From positions 5,462,501-5,526,500 of the forward strand of contig NZ_MEHJ01000001.1 in assembly GCF_001746415.1 (NCBI RefSeq): a stretch of DNA of 64,000 nucleotides. The letters run 5' to 3'. The notes beneath the pieces were generated by a model that was not told the origin of the DNA, did not search any database, and saw nothing but the letters and a program-made list of their open reading frames with translations. The first letter of the stretch is position 1; each line of letters starts with the position of its first letter. Both the position numbers and the translations under genes were made by a program. Source of the DNA: Streptomyces agglomeratus. Its GTDB lineage: Bacteria; Actinomycetota; Actinomycetes; Streptomycetales; Streptomycetaceae. Positions 17,376 through 27,784 of the stretch are shown here, one piece after another.

Positions 17376-17828
17376 TAGCCGCTTTATTCGAGTGCTGCCC
17401 GCACTGGCTGACCCCGGTGGTCTGCGTCCCCCGGGGTCGGCAGGCGAAGATCGCGACACTCGATATCGCAAGCGTCGCTTTCGTGGTACCGCAAACCAGT
17501 GTTGTTCGCCCGAACCTCTTGCGTCTCCGCTTTTATTTCTTGTCGCTGCGTGCATCCTTTTTCGATATTGAGTGAATCATTGAGTGATGGCAGGTGCGAG
17601 CGATTTGAGTAAAGCTTGAGCTTCAGGTCGGTCGGCCAATTTTGGTTCATTTGTAAATCAGCTCGACCCCGTACCGAATTCCCATGGCGAGGTACGAGCC
17701 TGCCCCCGGTGGCCGCGATGTGGCGGGCTGTTGTGGTGAGCTGCTTGCCCGTTTCCCTGTCGGCCGCGTGCATGTGGTGCGGGCTGTGGGCGGGCGTGCT
17801 GCACTGGGATCAGTAGAGGAGGTGTGTC
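17376..17828. other. 450-bp intergenic region, AT-richer, former promoter zone
   Basis: No convincing gene is seen. GACCCCGG (17410-17417) and CCGGGGTC (17431-17438) form a hairpin. The segment 17520-17680 is clearly less GC-rich than its surroundings and probably contained the promoter of the secreted protein gene before the IS arrived. The last bases (AGGAGG) are the ribosome site of the next gene. Confidence 0.45.
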
Positions 17829-18230
17829 GTGTCAGGTCTTGTAGGCAAGCCCCGGAACATCTTTCTCGTCTGGCTGGTCTGGCCGTTGATCACGCTGGGC
17901 ATCTACCACCTCGTCTGGTACTACAAGGTGAATCGCGAGGCCCGGGACTTCGACCGGCGGATCGAGGTCAATCCGGTGTACGCCGTTCTGGCTGTCACCG
18001 TGGGGTTCCTGGTGATCGTTCCGCCGTTCGTGTCGGTGTTCAACACCGGTCAGCGCATCGCGCGAATGCAGCAGTCGGCCGGGTTGCGGCGCACCTGCAA
18101 CCCCTGGATCGGGCTCATCCTCATGATCGTCGCTGGTCTCCACTCGCTCTACTACCAACACGAGCTGAACCAGATCTGGGACCGCTATCAGAACGTGGCG
18201 GAGGGCGAGCGGGTCCCCCTTGCGGCGTGA
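17829..18230 (+). CDS. DUF4234 membrane protein
   Basis: A 133-residue protein with an N-terminal KPRNIFLVWLVWPLITLGIY and HLVWYYKVNREARDF segment, the hallmark of DUF4234, followed by three hydrophobic stretches. GTG 17829 has AGGAGG seven bases upstream. Function unknown. Confidence 0.85.
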   Translation: MSGLVGKPRNIFLVWLVWPLITLGIYHLVWYYKVNREARDFDRRIEVNPVYAVLAVTVGFLVIVPPFVSVFNTGQRIARMQQSAGLRRTCNPWIGLILMIVAGLHSLYYQHELNQIWDRYQNVAEGERVPLAA

Positions 18231-18279
18231 GCCGTTCATCGTGGCGACCGGGCGGCAGGTCAGGGAGCACACTGGGCGT

Positions 18280-18525
18280 ATGGCCCTACCTGAAACGCAT
18301 CAGTGCTCGACCTGCTCGGACGGCGCCGCGCAGGACACCGTTCTCCATCAGGACCTCGTCGTCGGAGCACCGCTGTCCATGGAGGACCTCACCGACGCGC
18401 AGCGCCTCGACCGGTTCGCCCGCAAATACGCCCACGACGGTTGTGAGGTCAGAGAGGTCCGCCGGGTTCCGCACGACAATCTGAGTGGTTACGCCTGGGC
18501 CGTCAGCTTCACCGAGACCGCCTGA
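18280..18525 (+). CDS. Small hypothetical protein
   Basis: An 81-residue soluble protein with CSTC near the N-terminus and an acidic, helix-prone middle (MEDLTDAQRLDRFARKYAHD). ATG 18280 follows a weak GGGAG. Codon use resembles real genes here, and a terminator follows at 18544. No family is recognised. Confidence 0.55.
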   Translation: MALPETHQCSTCSDGAAQDTVLHQDLVVGAPLSMEDLTDAQRLDRFARKYAHDGCEVREVRRVPHDNLSGYAWAVSFTETA

Positions 18526-18543
18526 CGCGCCCACCACGACGAC

Positions 18544-18569
18544 GGCCCCCAGCCGACAGGACGGGGGCC
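18544..18569 (+). terminator. Terminator hairpin after the small gene
   Basis: GGCCCCC (18544-18550) and GGGGGCC (18563-18569) pair over 7 bp with a 12-base loop, 18 bp after the stop. Confidence 0.7.
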
Positions 18570-18615
18570 TTCGCCGTGCACGCTGGGCGGAGTCCCCCAT
18601 ATCCCTTACGTCCGT

Positions 18616-18651
18616 ATCGGTGGGGCACTCAGCATCGGTGGGGCACTCAGC
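18616..18651. repeat. Perfect 18-bp tandem duplication
   Basis: ATCGGTGGGGCACTCAGC occurs twice back to back. The second copy overlaps the stop codon of the 43-residue minus-strand gene. Confidence 0.9.
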
Positions 18652-18778
18652 CCGGCCACAGGGTGAGCAGCGCGACCATCAGCAGGACCAGCAGCGCCCA
18701 GCCGAGCACTCCGGTTTTCCGGCGCTGCGGGTTGCGTCCCTGGGGCCATTCGCCGGCCTCGTGCGGAGTGTCTCCCAT
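18647..18778 (-). CDS. 43-residue single-helix membrane microprotein
   Basis: Reads MGDTPHEAGEWPQGRNPQRR, then KTGV and one hydrophobic helix (LGWALLVLLMVALLTLW) ending PG. A polar, charged N-terminal half with one membrane segment is a common design for small Streptomyces membrane proteins. No clear ribosome site lies upstream, which lowers confidence. It is too short for many gene finders. Confidence 0.5.
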   Translation of the reverse strand: MGDTPHEAGEWPQGRNPQRRKTGVLGWALLVLLMVALLTLWPG

Positions 18779-18961
18779 GGCCGAGCAGCATACGACCTCT
18801 CGTCCGCGCGGTGTCGGGAGCCGTCGAACGGCCGCCTCGACGTCCGGTGCGGAGTGCGGTCACCCCGCCCGGAATTCTGCCCGTACGGCTTGATCGATCG
18901 GAGGTGCGTCGCGAGGGGTGGGCTATGTTGAGCACCAGTGGGACGAGAGGGAGGCACACCG

Positions 18962-19885
18962 GTGCCATCACGGCAGCAGGCACGTGCACAGGCGTCTGCG
19001 ATCACGCCTGGTAAGCGGTCTCCGGGTACGGAGGCCACTCCCACGGACAGAGTCCGGGCGCTCTTCGGCGGACACCGGCTTTCCCCCGCACAGCGGCGTA
19101 TCGCCCAGTACATCGTCGACCACCTCACCGAAGCCGCGTTCTTGTCGATCACGGATCTGGCGGAGCGCGTGGGGGTGAGCCAGCCGTCGGTGACGCGATT
19201 CGCGTCCTCCCTGGGGTTCAGCGGGTTTCCCGCTCTCCGGGAGGCTCTTCAGCCCATCGCGCTCAGCTCCGTCGCCGGCGCACCGGACACGCGCGAGGAG
19301 ATCCGCCGCAACGAGCTCCAGGCGGCCGTCGATGCGGAGATCGAGAATCTGGAGAGTCTGCGGCGCACCCTCGCCGACCCCGGCCGGGTGCTCGACATCG
19401 GCCGGGAGCTGGCCCGTTCCATGCCTCTGACGGTGCTGGGGCTTCGGATCTCGGTGTCGCTGGCGGAGTACTTCGCATACGCGGCGCGCCGGATTCATCC
19501 CGACGTACGGCTGGTGACCCGCGGTGGCAGCGTCGCCTACGACGCGCTGCTCCAGTCGCGCGAGGCGGGCGGGACCTGGGTGGTGGCGTTCGCGATGCCC
19601 CGGCACGCCAACGAGACGCTGGCCGCGATGCAGGCCGCCCGCAGCACGGGGCTGCGCGTCGCGCTGATCACCGACCTGACCCTCGGGTCGCTCGTGGAGG
19701 AGGCCGATGTGGCCCTCACGGCCGGCACCGGCTCCCGCCTCGTCTTCGACTCCTACTCGGCGCCGGGAGTCCTGTCGGCGGCCGTCCTCCAGGCCATGGC
19801 GGACGCCGACCCCGTGCGTACGCAGTCGCGTCTCGAAGGGTACGAGCAGGTCGCCGAGCAGCACGATTTCTTCCTCGAGGACTGA
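18962..19885 (+). CDS. MurR/RpiR-family transcriptional regulator with SIS domain
   Basis: A 307-residue regulator. Residues 20-100 are the RpiR helix-turn-helix: LSPAQRRIAQYIVDHLTEAA, then SITDLAERVGVSQPSVTRFA as recognition helix. Residues 130-290 form an SIS domain (LGLRISVSLAEYFAYAARRI, LITDLTLGSLVEEADVALTA) that senses sugar phosphates or related ligands. GTG 18962 has GGGAGG upstream; an ATG at 18938 lacks one. A perfect inverted repeat of the TGAA/TTCA type lies 68 bp after the stop, a likely operator. Confidence 0.87.
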   Translation: MPSRQQARAQASAITPGKRSPGTEATPTDRVRALFGGHRLSPAQRRIAQYIVDHLTEAAFLSITDLAERVGVSQPSVTRFASSLGFSGFPALREALQPIALSSVAGAPDTREEIRRNELQAAVDAEIENLESLRRTLADPGRVLDIGRELARSMPLTVLGLRISVSLAEYFAYAARRIHPDVRLVTRGGSVAYDALLQSREAGGTWVVAFAMPRHANETLAAMQAARSTGLRVALITDLTLGSLVEEADVALTAGTGSRLVFDSYSAPGVLSAAVLQAMADADPVRTQSRLEGYEQVAEQHDFFLED

Positions 19886-19953
19886 CCGGCCCCGGTCCGA
19901 GGGCTGACCGGCGCGGTCCCGGTCGTCACGCAACGGGCCTTTCATGACACGGA

Positions 19954-19975
19954 GGGTATGAATTTTTTCATACCC
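19954..19975. promoter_or_regulatory. Perfect inverted repeat, candidate RpiR operator
   Basis: GGGTATGAA (19954-19962), four T residues, then TTCATACCC (19967-19975). TGAA-spacer-TTCA symmetry is typical of MurR/RpiR sites. A possible TTGCGT -35 begins at 19976, with AT-rich TATATATGTTTACT after it, so binding there would block transcription to the right. Confidence 0.6.
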
Positions 19976-20232
19976 TTGCGTACTCGGCGGTATATATGTT
20001 TACTGCGTGAGGCCGGTCGGCGCCTTCGCGCTTCACATACTTCACAGAATTGGGCACCCCGGGCGACGCGTTCCTCCTCACGCCGCCCGGGGATGGTCCA
20101 TCAGGGTGCTCCGCTTTCCTCGGCGGACGCCCCCCTTGGCGGTCCCGGTCTACCCCTGGGCCGGGACCGCCACATATTCCGCGGCACCCCGCGATCAGAG
20201 CCCGTCCCCCATTTTTCGCCGGAGCGACGACG
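19976..20232 (+). other. Long leader or intergenic region
   Basis: Together with 19886-19975 this makes a 347-bp gap. After the AT-rich promoter-like segment (19991-20004) no credible open frame is seen before the ATG at 20233, so a long 5' leader is possible. Confidence 0.4.
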
Positions 20233-20625
20233 ATGTCCCAGACCCTCTCCCCGATCAGCCCGGACTGGCCCTGTCAGGTCAAGGTTCCGGGCAGTCGCGA
20301 CTGGGAGCGCACGGCGACCCGATGGCTGCGCGACCTGCTGCCGGCCCGGTACGCCGGGTACTCGACGCTCACCCGCCATCCCGTACTCCTCGCCCGCCAC
20401 GCTCAGCTCCAGGTCGAGCACGAGATCCGGGCCGTGCGCGTCGCGCTGCGGACCTGCCGGGCGGAACTGCCCACCGTCGGCGTCGCCGAGGCGGTCATCG
20501 AGGGAACCATCAAGATGTACGCCGTCGAGCTGGAGCAGCTCAACCGCCTCGCCCGCGCCGTCCGGCTCATCACCGAAGCGCTCCTCGCCGGCACCGGTGC
20601 CGGGCGCGGCTGGCCCGGTCGCTGA
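20233..20625 (+). CDS. Hypothetical protein, helical
   Basis: A 130-residue basic, mostly helical protein: PGSRDWERTATRWLRDLLPA, then RHPVLLARHAQLQVEHEIRA and a C-terminal helix. It has no signal peptide. ATG 20233 has GGAG eight bases upstream. I recognise no domain, although the layout resembles Streptomyces-only proteins. It is the first gene beyond the candidate RpiR operator. Confidence 0.6.
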   Translation: MSQTLSPISPDWPCQVKVPGSRDWERTATRWLRDLLPARYAGYSTLTRHPVLLARHAQLQVEHEIRAVRVALRTCRAELPTVGVAEAVIEGTIKMYAVELEQLNRLARAVRLITEALLAGTGAGRGWPGR

Positions 20626-20696
20626 AAAGCTCTGAAAGGCCGCTGAAAGTCCCCACGGCCGTGCCGGCGGCGGGGGTGCGGGGATACCGTCGTGTT

Positions 20697-20924
20697 ATGT
20701 GCCGCAGCATCAAGACGCTTCGCCCGCCCGTCCTCCCCGAAGAGGCCACCGACGAGGACATGCACGCCGCTGCCTTGCAGTACGTGCGCAAGGTCTCCGG
20801 ATTCCGGGTGCCCGCCGCTCACAACCGCGAGGTCTTCGACCGGGCCGTCGCCGAAGTGACCGAGGCGACCCGCAAGCTCCTCGACGGCCTCGAAGTGCGC
20901 GGAGCGGTCAAGCAGAAGTCGTAG
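20697..20924 (+). CDS. DUF2277 domain protein
   Basis: A 75-residue protein beginning MCRSIKTLRPPVLPEEATDE, the diagnostic start of DUF2277, and containing LQYVRKVSGFRVPAAHNREVF in two family-typical helices. Function unknown. It ends 19 bp before the convergent DedA-like gene. Confidence 0.9.
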   Translation: MCRSIKTLRPPVLPEEATDEDMHAAALQYVRKVSGFRVPAAHNREVFDRAVAEVTEATRKLLDGLEVRGAVKQKS

Positions 20925-20943
20925 TAACGGGGCCTGGCCGCTC

Positions 20944-21588
20944 TCAGGTCGTGGCGGGAGCCGGCGCCGGTGCCGGGGCCGGCCGGCGTACGAACATGGC
21001 TGCCAGCGAGCCCGCCACGAACAGTGCCAGCAGCGAAACCGCCGCGCCCAGCCAGGAGGCGCCCAGCAGCTGGCCGCCGAAGTAGCCGAGGCCCACGCTG
21101 TAACCGGCCCACGCCACGCCCGCCAGGACGGACCACGGCAGGAACTCCTTCACCTTGCGGTGCGCCGCGCCCGCGCCGAGGGAGACCACGGAGCGGCCCG
21201 CAGGGGCGAAGCGGGCGATGACGACGAGGATGCCGCCGCCGCGGCTGAGCGCTGCGCCGAGACGTTCCTGCGCGGTGGTCAGGCGGCGGGAGCGGGCGAT
21301 GGCCCGGTCGAGCCGTGCGCCGCCGCGCCAGGCCAGCCGGTACGCCGCGAGGTCGCCCAGTACGGACGCGGTCGCCGCGCACGCCAGCAGCGCGAGGATG
21401 TCCGGCACCTGGTGCGCGACCTGGCCGGCGGCCACGACGGTGGTGGAGCCGGCCGCGGCGGCGGTGGCCGCCGTGATCACCAGCACTCCGCTGGGCAGGA
21501 CGGGCAGAAAAACATCCATGACCACGCAGAACGCGATCACGGCGTAAATCCATGGGCTGCCGGTCAGCGCCCCCACACTTTCGAACAA
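20944..21588 (-). CDS. DedA/VTT-family membrane protein
   Basis: A 214-residue protein with about five membrane segments. VMDVFLPVLPSGVLVITAAT near the N-terminus and IARFAPAGRSVVSLGAGAA (the R..P.GR..... motif) mark the VTT/DedA domain. The tail is a PAPAPAPA repeat. The start is TTG 21588 with GGGGAG five bases upstream; GTG 21576 is an alternative. It is only distantly like the DedA at 7135. Confidence 0.85.
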   Translation of the reverse strand: MFESVGALTGSPWIYAVIAFCVVMDVFLPVLPSGVLVITAATAAAAGSTTVVAAGQVAHQVPDILALLACAATASVLGDLAAYRLAWRGGARLDRAIARSRRLTTAQERLGAALSRGGGILVVIARFAPAGRSVVSLGAGAAHRKVKEFLPWSVLAGVAWAGYSVGLGYFGGQLLGASWLGAAVSLLALFVAGSLAAMFVRRPAPAPAPAPATT

Positions 21589-21786
21589 CGTGACTCCCCG
21601 GTTCGTAACAACGCCGCGACGTCGCAGGGGAGCGGCAGGGGCGGCTGTACAGCCATACAGCGTACGCCTGCCATATCGGCGGAGATCGTCAGGGGCCCGG
21701 CGATGTTGGACATGTCACGTTCAATGGGGGGACGGGAATACGGCGGGGCACAGGGGCCGCCAAGGTCGGGTAACAGCGCCCGGACA

Positions 21787-21849
21787 GGTCGCTCGGGTCG
21801 CTCAGGTCGCTCGGGTCGCTCGGGCCGCTCGGGCCGGTCAGGTCGGTGT
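21787..21849. repeat. Tandem 9-bp repeat, about seven units
   Basis: GGTCGCTCG recurs with small changes (GGTCGCTCA, GGCCGCTCG, GGCCGGTCA, GGTCGGTGT). The stop codon of the flavoprotein gene (21838-21840) falls in the sixth unit. A 9-bp unit keeps reading frame if copies are gained or lost. Confidence 0.85.
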
Positions 21850-23814
21850 GCGGTCCGCCGTCTGCGGGGAAGCGGCCAGGACCGCCGCCGCGCGTCGTCG
21901 CGTCGCCGCCGCCCGCAGTGCCGCCCGCGCCACCGCGTCCGCGTCCGTCAGTGTCACCGAGTCCACCCCCGGCCTGGCGCCCGCCGCCGTCACCCAGTGC
22001 ACGCCCTCCGTGGGCACCCCGAACGCGAACCGCCCTGGGTGCGCCCGTCCGTGACGGTCAATCAGATGGTACGGGCGGCGCGTGACGTCGAGGCCGCCCG
22101 TCTCGTACCCGTCGACGGTGTGGGGCCGGCACTCGCCGGTCCGCAGGAGCCGGGCGAGGAGCTCGTCGGAGGTACGCCGCAGATCGGGTTCCGGCAGCCG
22201 CGCCTCGACGAGGGTGGTGGCGCGGACCTCGGACCCCGCTATGTCGGGGGAGCGGGCGACGAAGGCGTCGCCGGTCGTCTCCACCGTCATGCGCGGGCCG
22301 ATCACGTCCAGCACGCCCGCCTCGATCAGCGCCGTCATCTCCTCGATCCTGCGGCGCGGCGGCCCGATCGAGAGGAACGCGTTCAGCGGGGTGTACCACC
22401 GGTCGAGGTGGTCGCGGCGGGAGGCGCCGGACAGACCGGCGTGGTCCACGATCTGCCGCAGCTCGTTGCGCAGGTCGCGCAGTACGTCGAGGGCCGCCTT
22501 GCGCGGACCGGCGACATTGCCGAGCGCTGCGTGCGCCGCGTCCCGCCGCAGATGGCGCAGCAGCCAGGCGCGGTGGTCCGCCGGGTCGCGGAAGGTCACT
22601 CCGGCGTACGGGCGGGCCGTCAGGTCCCAGCACCAGCGCTCGCCGTGCGGTATGCCGAACTCGCCGAGGACGTCCGCCTCCTGGGCACTGCCGTGCGCGG
22701 TGGCGAGGAAACGCCCGCGAAAGCCGGTGCCCCGCGCGGCGGCACCGAGCAGCACCTCGTAATAGACCGTCTCCACCTCCTTCGCGACCAGCGGCCATAT
22801 CGCGGTCAGGAAGTCGGGCGGATTTCCCGCGTCCGCGCGGGCACGGAATGCCGCGATCACGCGCGGGGTGAGGAGCAGCGGCTCGTGCCTGCCGTACGGG
22901 CCCTTCGCGTTGTCGCCGCGCGCCTGGTGCGGTACGCCGCGCCGCGATCCCGCGTACAGGCGGGGCTCGCGGCCCGAAGGGTGGTAGACGAGGCCGCCGC
23001 CGGGGGCGCGGGTGAACGTTCCGCCGCGTCCCGCCGTCAACAGCGCCATGTGGTCGAAGAAGTTGAGGCCGAGGCCGCGCAGCAGGACGGGTTCGCCGGG
23101 TGCGAGGGCGGAGAGGTCCAGGTCGGCGGGGTTCGCGGGAGGCAGGTGGCGCAGGCCGTGGCGGGCCGCGTGCGAGGCGAGGTACGCGTCCGACTCGTCC
23201 GGGCGCACCGGCAGATGGCCCTGGGCGAGGACGACCGCGCCCAGACCGGTGAGCGTCTCGCCGGTATCGAGTACCAGGCTCTGCGTGGAGTCGGGGGCGT
23301 CCATCAGCCTCACGGCGCGGGCCTGATGGACAACCACGGTCACCGAGTCGGGGGCGCCGCGCACCACTTGGCCGAACACCCACTCCAGGTAGCGGCCGTA
23401 GCACGCCCGGGTCGGATAGTCGTCCGGGCCGGGCGCGTGACCGCCGGGCGCCTCGCTGCCCCTGGAGGCGGCCCATTCGTACAGGCTCGGGCCGGGACGT
23501 ACCGGACCCTCGCAGGCGACGCTCGCGTCGGTGAAGAGGGTGACCTGCGAGGCGACCGTGTTCATCAGCAGCTCGGCGGGCTGTCCGGTGCGCCACACCT
23601 GGCCCGCCCCCGGCGGCGCCGGGTCGACGACGTGCACCGTCAGCCGGGTGTCCGGGGCCAGCGCGGGTACGGAGGCGCAGAGCCTTTCGAGCACGCTGGT
23701 GCCGCGCGGGCCGGCGCCCACGACGGCGAGGGCTTGGTGCACTGCGGACAAAGCGGTGACTCCCGGGGCGAGCGTGGTGTGGAGGCGCTGGAAGCGGAGG
23801 GTCCGCATCATCAT
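21838..23814 (-). CDS. FAD/NAD(P)-binding protein (PF13454 type)
   Basis: A protein of up to 658 residues. The dinucleotide-binding motif ALAVVGAGPRGTSVLERL (about residues 29-46) begins a flavin domain; VVDPAPPGAGQVWRTGQPAE and LLMNTVASQVTLFTD follow as in the FAD/NAD(P)-binding domain PF13454. AVVLAQGHLPVRPDE and PVLLRGLGLNFFDHMALLT are further family motifs. These proteins resemble HpyO/ornithine-hydroxylase-like flavoenzymes but their reactions are unknown. ATG 23814 lacks a ribosome site; TTG 23751 has GGGAG eight bases upstream and may be the true start. Confidence 0.83.
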   Translation of the reverse strand: MMMRTLRFQRLHTTLAPGVTALSAVHQALAVVGAGPRGTSVLERLCASVPALAPDTRLTVHVVDPAPPGAGQVWRTGQPAELLMNTVASQVTLFTDASVACEGPVRPGPSLYEWAASRGSEAPGGHAPGPDDYPTRACYGRYLEWVFGQVVRGAPDSVTVVVHQARAVRLMDAPDSTQSLVLDTGETLTGLGAVVLAQGHLPVRPDESDAYLASHAARHGLRHLPPANPADLDLSALAPGEPVLLRGLGLNFFDHMALLTAGRGGTFTRAPGGGLVYHPSGREPRLYAGSRRGVPHQARGDNAKGPYGRHEPLLLTPRVIAAFRARADAGNPPDFLTAIWPLVAKEVETVYYEVLLGAAARGTGFRGRFLATAHGSAQEADVLGEFGIPHGERWCWDLTARPYAGVTFRDPADHRAWLLRHLRRDAAHAALGNVAGPRKAALDVLRDLRNELRQIVDHAGLSGASRRDHLDRWYTPLNAFLSIGPPRRRIEEMTALIEAGVLDVIGPRMTVETTGDAFVARSPDIAGSEVRATTLVEARLPEPDLRRTSDELLARLLRTGECRPHTVDGYETGGLDVTRRPYHLIDRHGRAHPGRFAFGVPTEGVHWVTAAGARPGVDSVTLTDADAVARAALRAAATRRRAAAVLAASPQTADRTPT

Positions 23815-23997
23815 GCCGGTGGAGTGCGGGATGTCGTAGCCCTGCCGGACAGGATCACCGCCGCTGTGGGAAGGATCACGAGACGGCCGCGGGAGGGACC
23901 GCCGGGGGCGGCCCCGGGACCCGGTTCAGGGCGGCGGCCGAGGGACCCGGTTCGTGCGGTCCCGGGACCCCGTTCGCGGGGGCGGTCCGGGGCCCCG

Positions 23998-25713
<1,716 letters not shown>

Positions 25714-25805
25714 AAGTCGTCCTCCTCAGTCGCCCCGTACGGTACGGAACGACGGAGGGGGATGGCGAGGTTCCTGCGTTTTCCGGTCCGGTGCTGGTCA
25801 GAGGT

Positions 25806-26495
25806 TCAGCAGGCGTTCAACACGCCCTGGAGCGCGCTCTTCTCGGCCGAGTCCACGGTCAGGTTCCAGTGGTGCTTCACGTGCACCCACATCCGGGCGT
25901 ACGTGCAGCGGTACGCGGTGCGCGACGGCAGCCATTCCGCCGGGTCCAGGTCGCTCTTGGCCTGGTTGACGTTGTCGGTGACGGCGATGAGCTGCGGGCG
26001 CGTCAGGTCGTTGGCGAAGGACTGCCGCTGGGCGGTCGTCCAGCCGCTGGCGCCGGAGCGCCATGCCTCGGCGAGCGCCACCACGTGGTCGATGTCGAGG
26101 TCGGAGGCGGCGGTCCAGGTGGCGCCGTCGTACTCGGAGTACCAACTGCCGCTCACGGCGGCGCAGCTGGAGTCCTGCTGGACGTTCGTACCGTCGCGCT
26201 TGAGGACGACTTCACGGGTGTTGCAGGCGCCGGACTGCGTGATCCAGTGCGGGAACTTGTCGCGGCTGTAGCCGGTCGACGAACCCTCGGCGCGCTCGGT
26301 CAGCGCGGCGAGGTACGTGCGGGCGATGGCGGCGCTCACGGGAGTGGGCGGGGCGGCCTGGGCGGTGGGGGCGGTGAGCAGGAGGCTCGTGCCGGTGAGC
26401 GCGGCGGTGGCGGTGAGCACGGCTATTCGGCGGGTTCGGCCCATGGCTCGGCGCACCGCTCGGCCGGCCGCTCGACGCGCGTAGACACCTGACAT
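25806..26495 (-). CDS. Secreted HNH/DUF1524-type nuclease
   Basis: A 229-residue exported protein. The basic N-terminus (ARRAAGRAVRRAMGRTRR) and hydrophobic core end at TAQAAPP, a signal peptidase site. The mature domain has DLDIDHVVALAEAWRSGA, ANDLTRPQLIAVTDNVNQAK and AEWLPSRTAYRCTYARMWV, the DHxxAL...N.AK pattern of DUF1524/GmrSD C-terminal-type HNH nucleases. Three to four Cys may form disulfides. ATG 26495 has AAGGGAG five bases upstream. Probably nutrient or defence nuclease outside the cell. Confidence 0.87.
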   Translation of the reverse strand: MSGVYARRAAGRAVRRAMGRTRRIAVLTATAALTGTSLLLTAPTAQAAPPTPVSAAIARTYLAALTERAEGSSTGYSRDKFPHWITQSGACNTREVVLKRDGTNVQQDSSCAAVSGSWYSEYDGATWTAASDLDIDHVVALAEAWRSGASGWTTAQRQSFANDLTRPQLIAVTDNVNQAKSDLDPAEWLPSRTAYRCTYARMWVHVKHHWNLTVDSAEKSALQGVLNAC

Positions 26496-26654
26496 GCGAA
26501 CTCCCTTGATGTGGGGGGGGCGGCCGAAGCCGCGCCGGGGCTGGGACTGCCCGTCGCCGGGCTCGGTCATCGTGGCGGCGCCAGGTTGCCGGGGGATGGG
26601 CAGCGGGTAACAGCGTGACGACATGAGCACGTCACATCAAGAGGTACTGACATC

Positions 26655-26690
26655 CCGACACCGTTCCTTCACCGCCATAGAGTTGAGCGG
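26655..26690 (+). promoter_or_regulatory. Promoter giving a leaderless transcript
   Basis: CCGACA (26655-26660) and TAGAGT (26678-26683) are 17 bp apart, and the GTG start at 26690 lies seven bases after the -10, so transcription would begin at the start codon. Confidence 0.55.
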
Positions 26691-27529
26691 TGCCCGCTCC
26701 GCCAGCGACCCCCCTCGCCGCCGACGCCCAGGTCCTGCTGCCCGTGAACCTCACCCTCGGAGCGGTTCTCGCGGTGCTGCTCGCGGTCGCCGTGACGGTG
26801 GTCGCCTGCGCCCGCCTGTCGGACGACGGCTCCCGCCGCCGGGCCCGGTCGGTCGCCACCGCAGGGCTGCGGGCCGCCGTCCAGCTCGCCGCCGTGTCGC
26901 TGCTGATCGGCTGGGTCGTACGCTCCGGATGGCTGCTGCTCGCGTTCCTCGCCCTGATGTACGCCGTCGCCGTACGCACCGCCGGACGCCGCGTCACGCC
27001 CAACGCCACCTGGTGGTGGGCCGCCCTGCCGATCGCCGCCGGTGTCTTCCCCGTCGTGGCCGCGCTCGTACTCACCGGGCTCGTGCCGCCCGACGGTATC
27101 GCGCTCGTCCCCGTCACGGGCATCCTCATCGGCGGCGCGCTCACCGCGACGGTCCTGGGCGGGCGGCGCGCCCTCGACGAGCTCCGGACGCGGCACGGGG
27201 AAGTGGAGGCCGCGATGGCGCTCGGCTTCCTGGACCGCGACGCCAGGCTGGAGATCGCCCGGCCCGCCGCCTCCGACGCGCTGCTGCCCGGCCTCGACCA
27301 GACCCGGACCGTGGGCCTGGTCACCCTGCCCGGCGCCTTCGTCGGCATGCTGCTGGGCGGCGCGTCTCCGCTGCTCGCCGGGGTGGTCCAGCTGTTCGTC
27401 CTGGTCGCCCTGCTCGCGGTGCAGGCGATCGCGGTCGCGGCGGTGCTGGAACTGGTGGCGCGGGGGCGGCTGCACCGGCGGGGCGCGGAGGCGGGGGAGG
27501 GGGAGGGGGCGCGGGACCCAGGGCCCTGA
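26690..27529 (+). CDS. FetB/UPF0014-family ABC transporter permease
   Basis: A 279-residue integral membrane protein with about seven helices. RAAVQLAAVSLLIGWV, VTGILIGGALTATVLGGRRA and GLVTLPGAFVGMLLGGASPL are typical UPF0014 (YbbM/FetB) motifs. FetAB exports iron in E. coli and protects from oxidative stress; no FetA ATPase lies next to it. GTG 26690 appears leaderless. The C-terminus ends in an acidic Gly/Glu-rich tail. Confidence 0.87.
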   Translation: MPAPPATPLAADAQVLLPVNLTLGAVLAVLLAVAVTVVACARLSDDGSRRRARSVATAGLRAAVQLAAVSLLIGWVVRSGWLLLAFLALMYAVAVRTAGRRVTPNATWWWAALPIAAGVFPVVAALVLTGLVPPDGIALVPVTGILIGGALTATVLGGRRALDELRTRHGEVEAAMALGFLDRDARLEIARPAASDALLPGLDQTRTVGLVTLPGAFVGMLLGGASPLLAGVVQLFVLVALLAVQAIAVAAVLELVARGRLHRRGAEAGEGEGARDPGP

Positions 27530-27566
27530 CCGGGCCCGGGGACGGTCGCGTACCCTGTTCGGAGCA

Positions 27567-27690
27567 GAAGGGGAGTAGCTCTTCGCCGGACCGTCGACAT
27601 ACTGCTGAGCACGCCTCAGCCGGCGCCCGGAGGCGGACAGGGGTCCAGCAGGATTCCGGCCCGCCAGCGAGACCTTCGGCCGCAGTGTTG
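27567..27690 (+). promoter_or_regulatory. yybP-ykoY manganese riboswitch
   Basis: AAGGGGAGTAGC (27568-27579), CCGTCGACATACTG (27591-27604) and GCGAGACCTTCGGCC (27667-27681) match, in order, the conserved core of the yybP-ykoY element, a Mn2+ sensor. It sits about 95 bp before a GDT1-family manganese exporter, its usual target. The intervening helices are long and GC-rich. Confidence 0.9.
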
Positions 27691-27784
27691 TTGTCTTTTA
27701 CGACGCCGCCGTGCCGAAGCGACCCCTGATTCACGCAGGTTTCTCTCGGTACGGGCAGCCCGACCGATTGAGGAACCCCACCCC

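Noticed and set aside
17718..17816. Short ORF MWRAVVVSCLPVSLSAACMW... before the DUF4234 gene
   Set aside because: No ribosome site and unusual Trp/Cys content; probably chance frame in the leader.
21787..21849. Possible CRISPR array
   Set aside because: The units are contiguous, 9 bp and lack spacers.
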